Assembly: GCA_016721565.1 (NCBI GenBank)
Contig: JADKHW010000001.1
Coordinates: 310,001-374,000, forward strand
Direction of reading: 5' to 3'
Origin: a bacterium
GTDB lineage: Bacteria > Electryoneota > RPQS01
Length of the DNA stretch: 64,000 nt
Part shown: positions 62,882 to 64,000 of the stretch, piece after piece
Numbering within the stretch: the stretch's first letter is position 1
How the letters are laid out: each line of letters starts with the position of its first letter
Program-made: the position numbers and the translations under genes
The notes under the pieces: model-generated
What the model saw: only the letters and a program-made list of their open reading frames with translations
What the model was told of the DNA's origin: nothing
The model's database searches: none

Positions 62882-64000
62882 TTAGAAGGTGACCATTGTT
62901 TCTATGCGGACGGTGCTGTAGGTGTCGCCGTTGGCATAGGTGACGCGGTGGTCGTAAACGATGTTGACGTTGGGAGCGATTCCGAAGAAGACTTTGCCGC
63001 CGTAGATTGCGCCGTCGGAGAATTCTGAAAAGAACTCGGGTTGGTTGGGCTGATAGAAGTAGCCCGCGAGTTTGCGAATCTTGGTCGGATTTTGAGGCGG
63101 CGTGGCGGCGGCTTCACCGTAGAATGTTTTGCCACTCGGGTAGTGCTCACCGTGCATGTCGAGCGCCCATGTGTAGAGATAGCCAATGTCGGTGAACGAG
63201 AGAGTCAGGTCGCCGTACATGCCTTCGGCTTTGCCAAGACCTTTTAGCATCGATTCTTTGGTTGCATAGGTGGTGTCACCGACCACTTGCGCACGTTCGA
63301 GTTCATAGGAGAAATCGAAGTAGTCTCCGATGAACTCTTTTTCGTATTGGCGATACTCCAAGCCGATTTCAATAGGATGAAACGCAGCGCGCACACCCGG
63401 GGCAGACCAGCCCCAGCCGTAGTCGTGAACTTGCGCGGCCTGTGCGTAGCCCCAGAGAGAAAACTTTTTTGCTTTCAAGAGGGGAATGCCAACGTCGATG
63501 CCACTGAGGATGACTTCGTCTTTGCGATTTCGGTAATCTTCAGGAAGCCTGTAGATGTTAGGTAAGTGTCCCCATTGAATGAGCGAGTCGATCTCATTGG
63601 GATCAAGCAGGTTCATAAGCTCTTGAACGTGCCTGCGATCATCTGTGTCTGCGAATAGATCAAGAAGATTGGGAACGCCGTCGTCATCGAAATCGGCGAG
63701 GCCAGCATATTGATTGCCGTCGCCAGCGAGTGTGCCGCCAAATACGAGGTGGGATTTTGGCAACGGTTTTATTGCGATGCGAGATGCAACCACTCCAGGG
63801 CCATCAAGTTCACGAATGTTGTTGGTCATGGCTTGAAAAGAGAAAATTCCTTTCTTGCCAATCTCGCCCTCAACGTAGGCTCCGACGCGCTTGATCTCGG
63901 GGTATTGAACGGTGTTGGCGTAACGGTGCATGATGATACCGTAACCGATGGTGACGTTATCGAGTGCACCGGCACGCATGTAGAGCGGATCGCCCGGTGC
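62882..64000 (-). CDS. Putative outer-membrane beta-barrel protein (partial)
   Basis: The frame runs off the right edge, so the N-terminus is missing; at least 372 residues are visible. No family is recognised. Alternating aromatic/polar strands (for example VGAYVEGEIGKKGIFSFQAMT and EIGLEYRQYEKEFIGDYFDF) and a C-terminal Phe (IETMVTF) fit an outer-membrane barrel. One loop has DFDDDGVPNLLDLFADTDDR, a calcium-binding-like Asp-rich repeat. The last part has GYFYQPNQPEFFSEFSDGAIYGGKV. Function unknown. Confidence 0.6.
   Translation of the reverse strand, partial: APGDPLYMRAGALDNVTIGYGIIMHRYANTVQYPEIKRVGAYVEGEIGKKGIFSFQAMTNNIRELDGPGVVASRIAIKPLPKSHLVFGGTLAGDGNQYAGLADFDDDGVPNLLDLFADTDDRRHVQELMNLLDPNEIDSLIQWGHLPNIYRLPEDYRNRKDEVILSGIDVGIPLLKAKKFSLWGYAQAAQVHDYGWGWSAPGVRAAFHPIEIGLEYRQYEKEFIGDYFDFSYELERAQVVGDTTYATKESMLKGLGKAEGMYGDLTLSFTDIGYLYTWALDMHGEHYPSGKTFYGEAAATPPQNPTKIRKLAGYFYQPNQPEFFSEFSDGAIYGGKVFFGIAPNVNIVYDHRVTYANGDTYSTVRIETMVTF

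Overview
This window looks like chromosome from an uncultured bacterium of the FCB superphylum (the Bacteroidetes/Chlorobi/Calditrichaeota-like candidate lineages). The evidence is three proteins ending in type IX secretion (T9SS) sorting domains with the YPNPFN-type motif (window start, 17.3-21.2 kb, 57.9-59.3 kb), a PorV/PorQ-family outer-membrane protein, and a moderate GC content. Many starts are GTG or TTG, and neighbouring genes often overlap by 1-26 bases. The exact phylum cannot be fixed from the sequence alone. Most of the window is housekeeping and densely packed.

Layout. 0-6 kb: tail of a T9SS cargo protein, der, priA, a membrane-anchored HExxH peptidase and a PorV/PorQ-like protein. 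6-8 kb: ECF sigma factor, single-pass membrane protein and periplasmic Spy/CpxP-like protein, a triad that resembles the CnrH/CnrY/CnrX signalling arrangement. 8-17 kb: family 2 glycosyltransferase, an EF-G-like GTPase, HIT and macro-domain proteins, then sdhCAB followed by YjbQ, a YpdA-like reductase and a Rieske protein. 17-26 kb: a secreted subtilisin-family protein, glycogen phosphorylase, a GNAT acetyltransferase, and a secreted Cys/Met-rich repeat protein with two YHS/TRASH-like modules. 25.8-26.4 kb: five tRNAs (Ala, Gly, Cys, Leu, Val). 26.5-33.8 kb: thrS-infC-rpmI-rplT-pheS-pheT-zapB-like-zapA. 34-38 kb: rny, a YmdB-like phosphodiesterase and a YtcJ-like amidohydrolase, meeting a sugar-nucleotide epimerase on the minus strand. 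39.2-53.1 kb: tRNA-Met and a long co-directional cluster (methyltransferase, tilS, hpt, ftsH, PEGA protein, folE, folP, rimI, accD, surE, guaA, glmS, TPR/ligand-binding-like protein). 53-57 kb: DUF4345, uppP, a C26 glutamine amidohydrolase, holA, and a second sigma/anti-sigma pair. 57-64 kb: accessory secreted proteins, dispersed GC-rich palindromes, a small zinc ribbon, rdgB and a truncated outer-membrane protein.

A dominant technical feature is that at least twelve genes, including essential ones (pheT, tilS, accD, glmS), carry one or two single-base frame changes, and folP has an in-frame TAA. Many of the frame changes lie in G, C, A or T runs, so most are best read as sequencing or assembly errors. 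I annotate those genes as one CDS across the break and give the site.

The most unusual biology is the Cys/Met-rich YHS protein, the sigma/membrane/Spy-like triad, the infC gene that lacks a standard start codon, the palindrome that ends a secreted beta-propeller gene, and two unexplained intergenic stretches that can fold (zapA-rny gap and upstream of the beta-helix gene).
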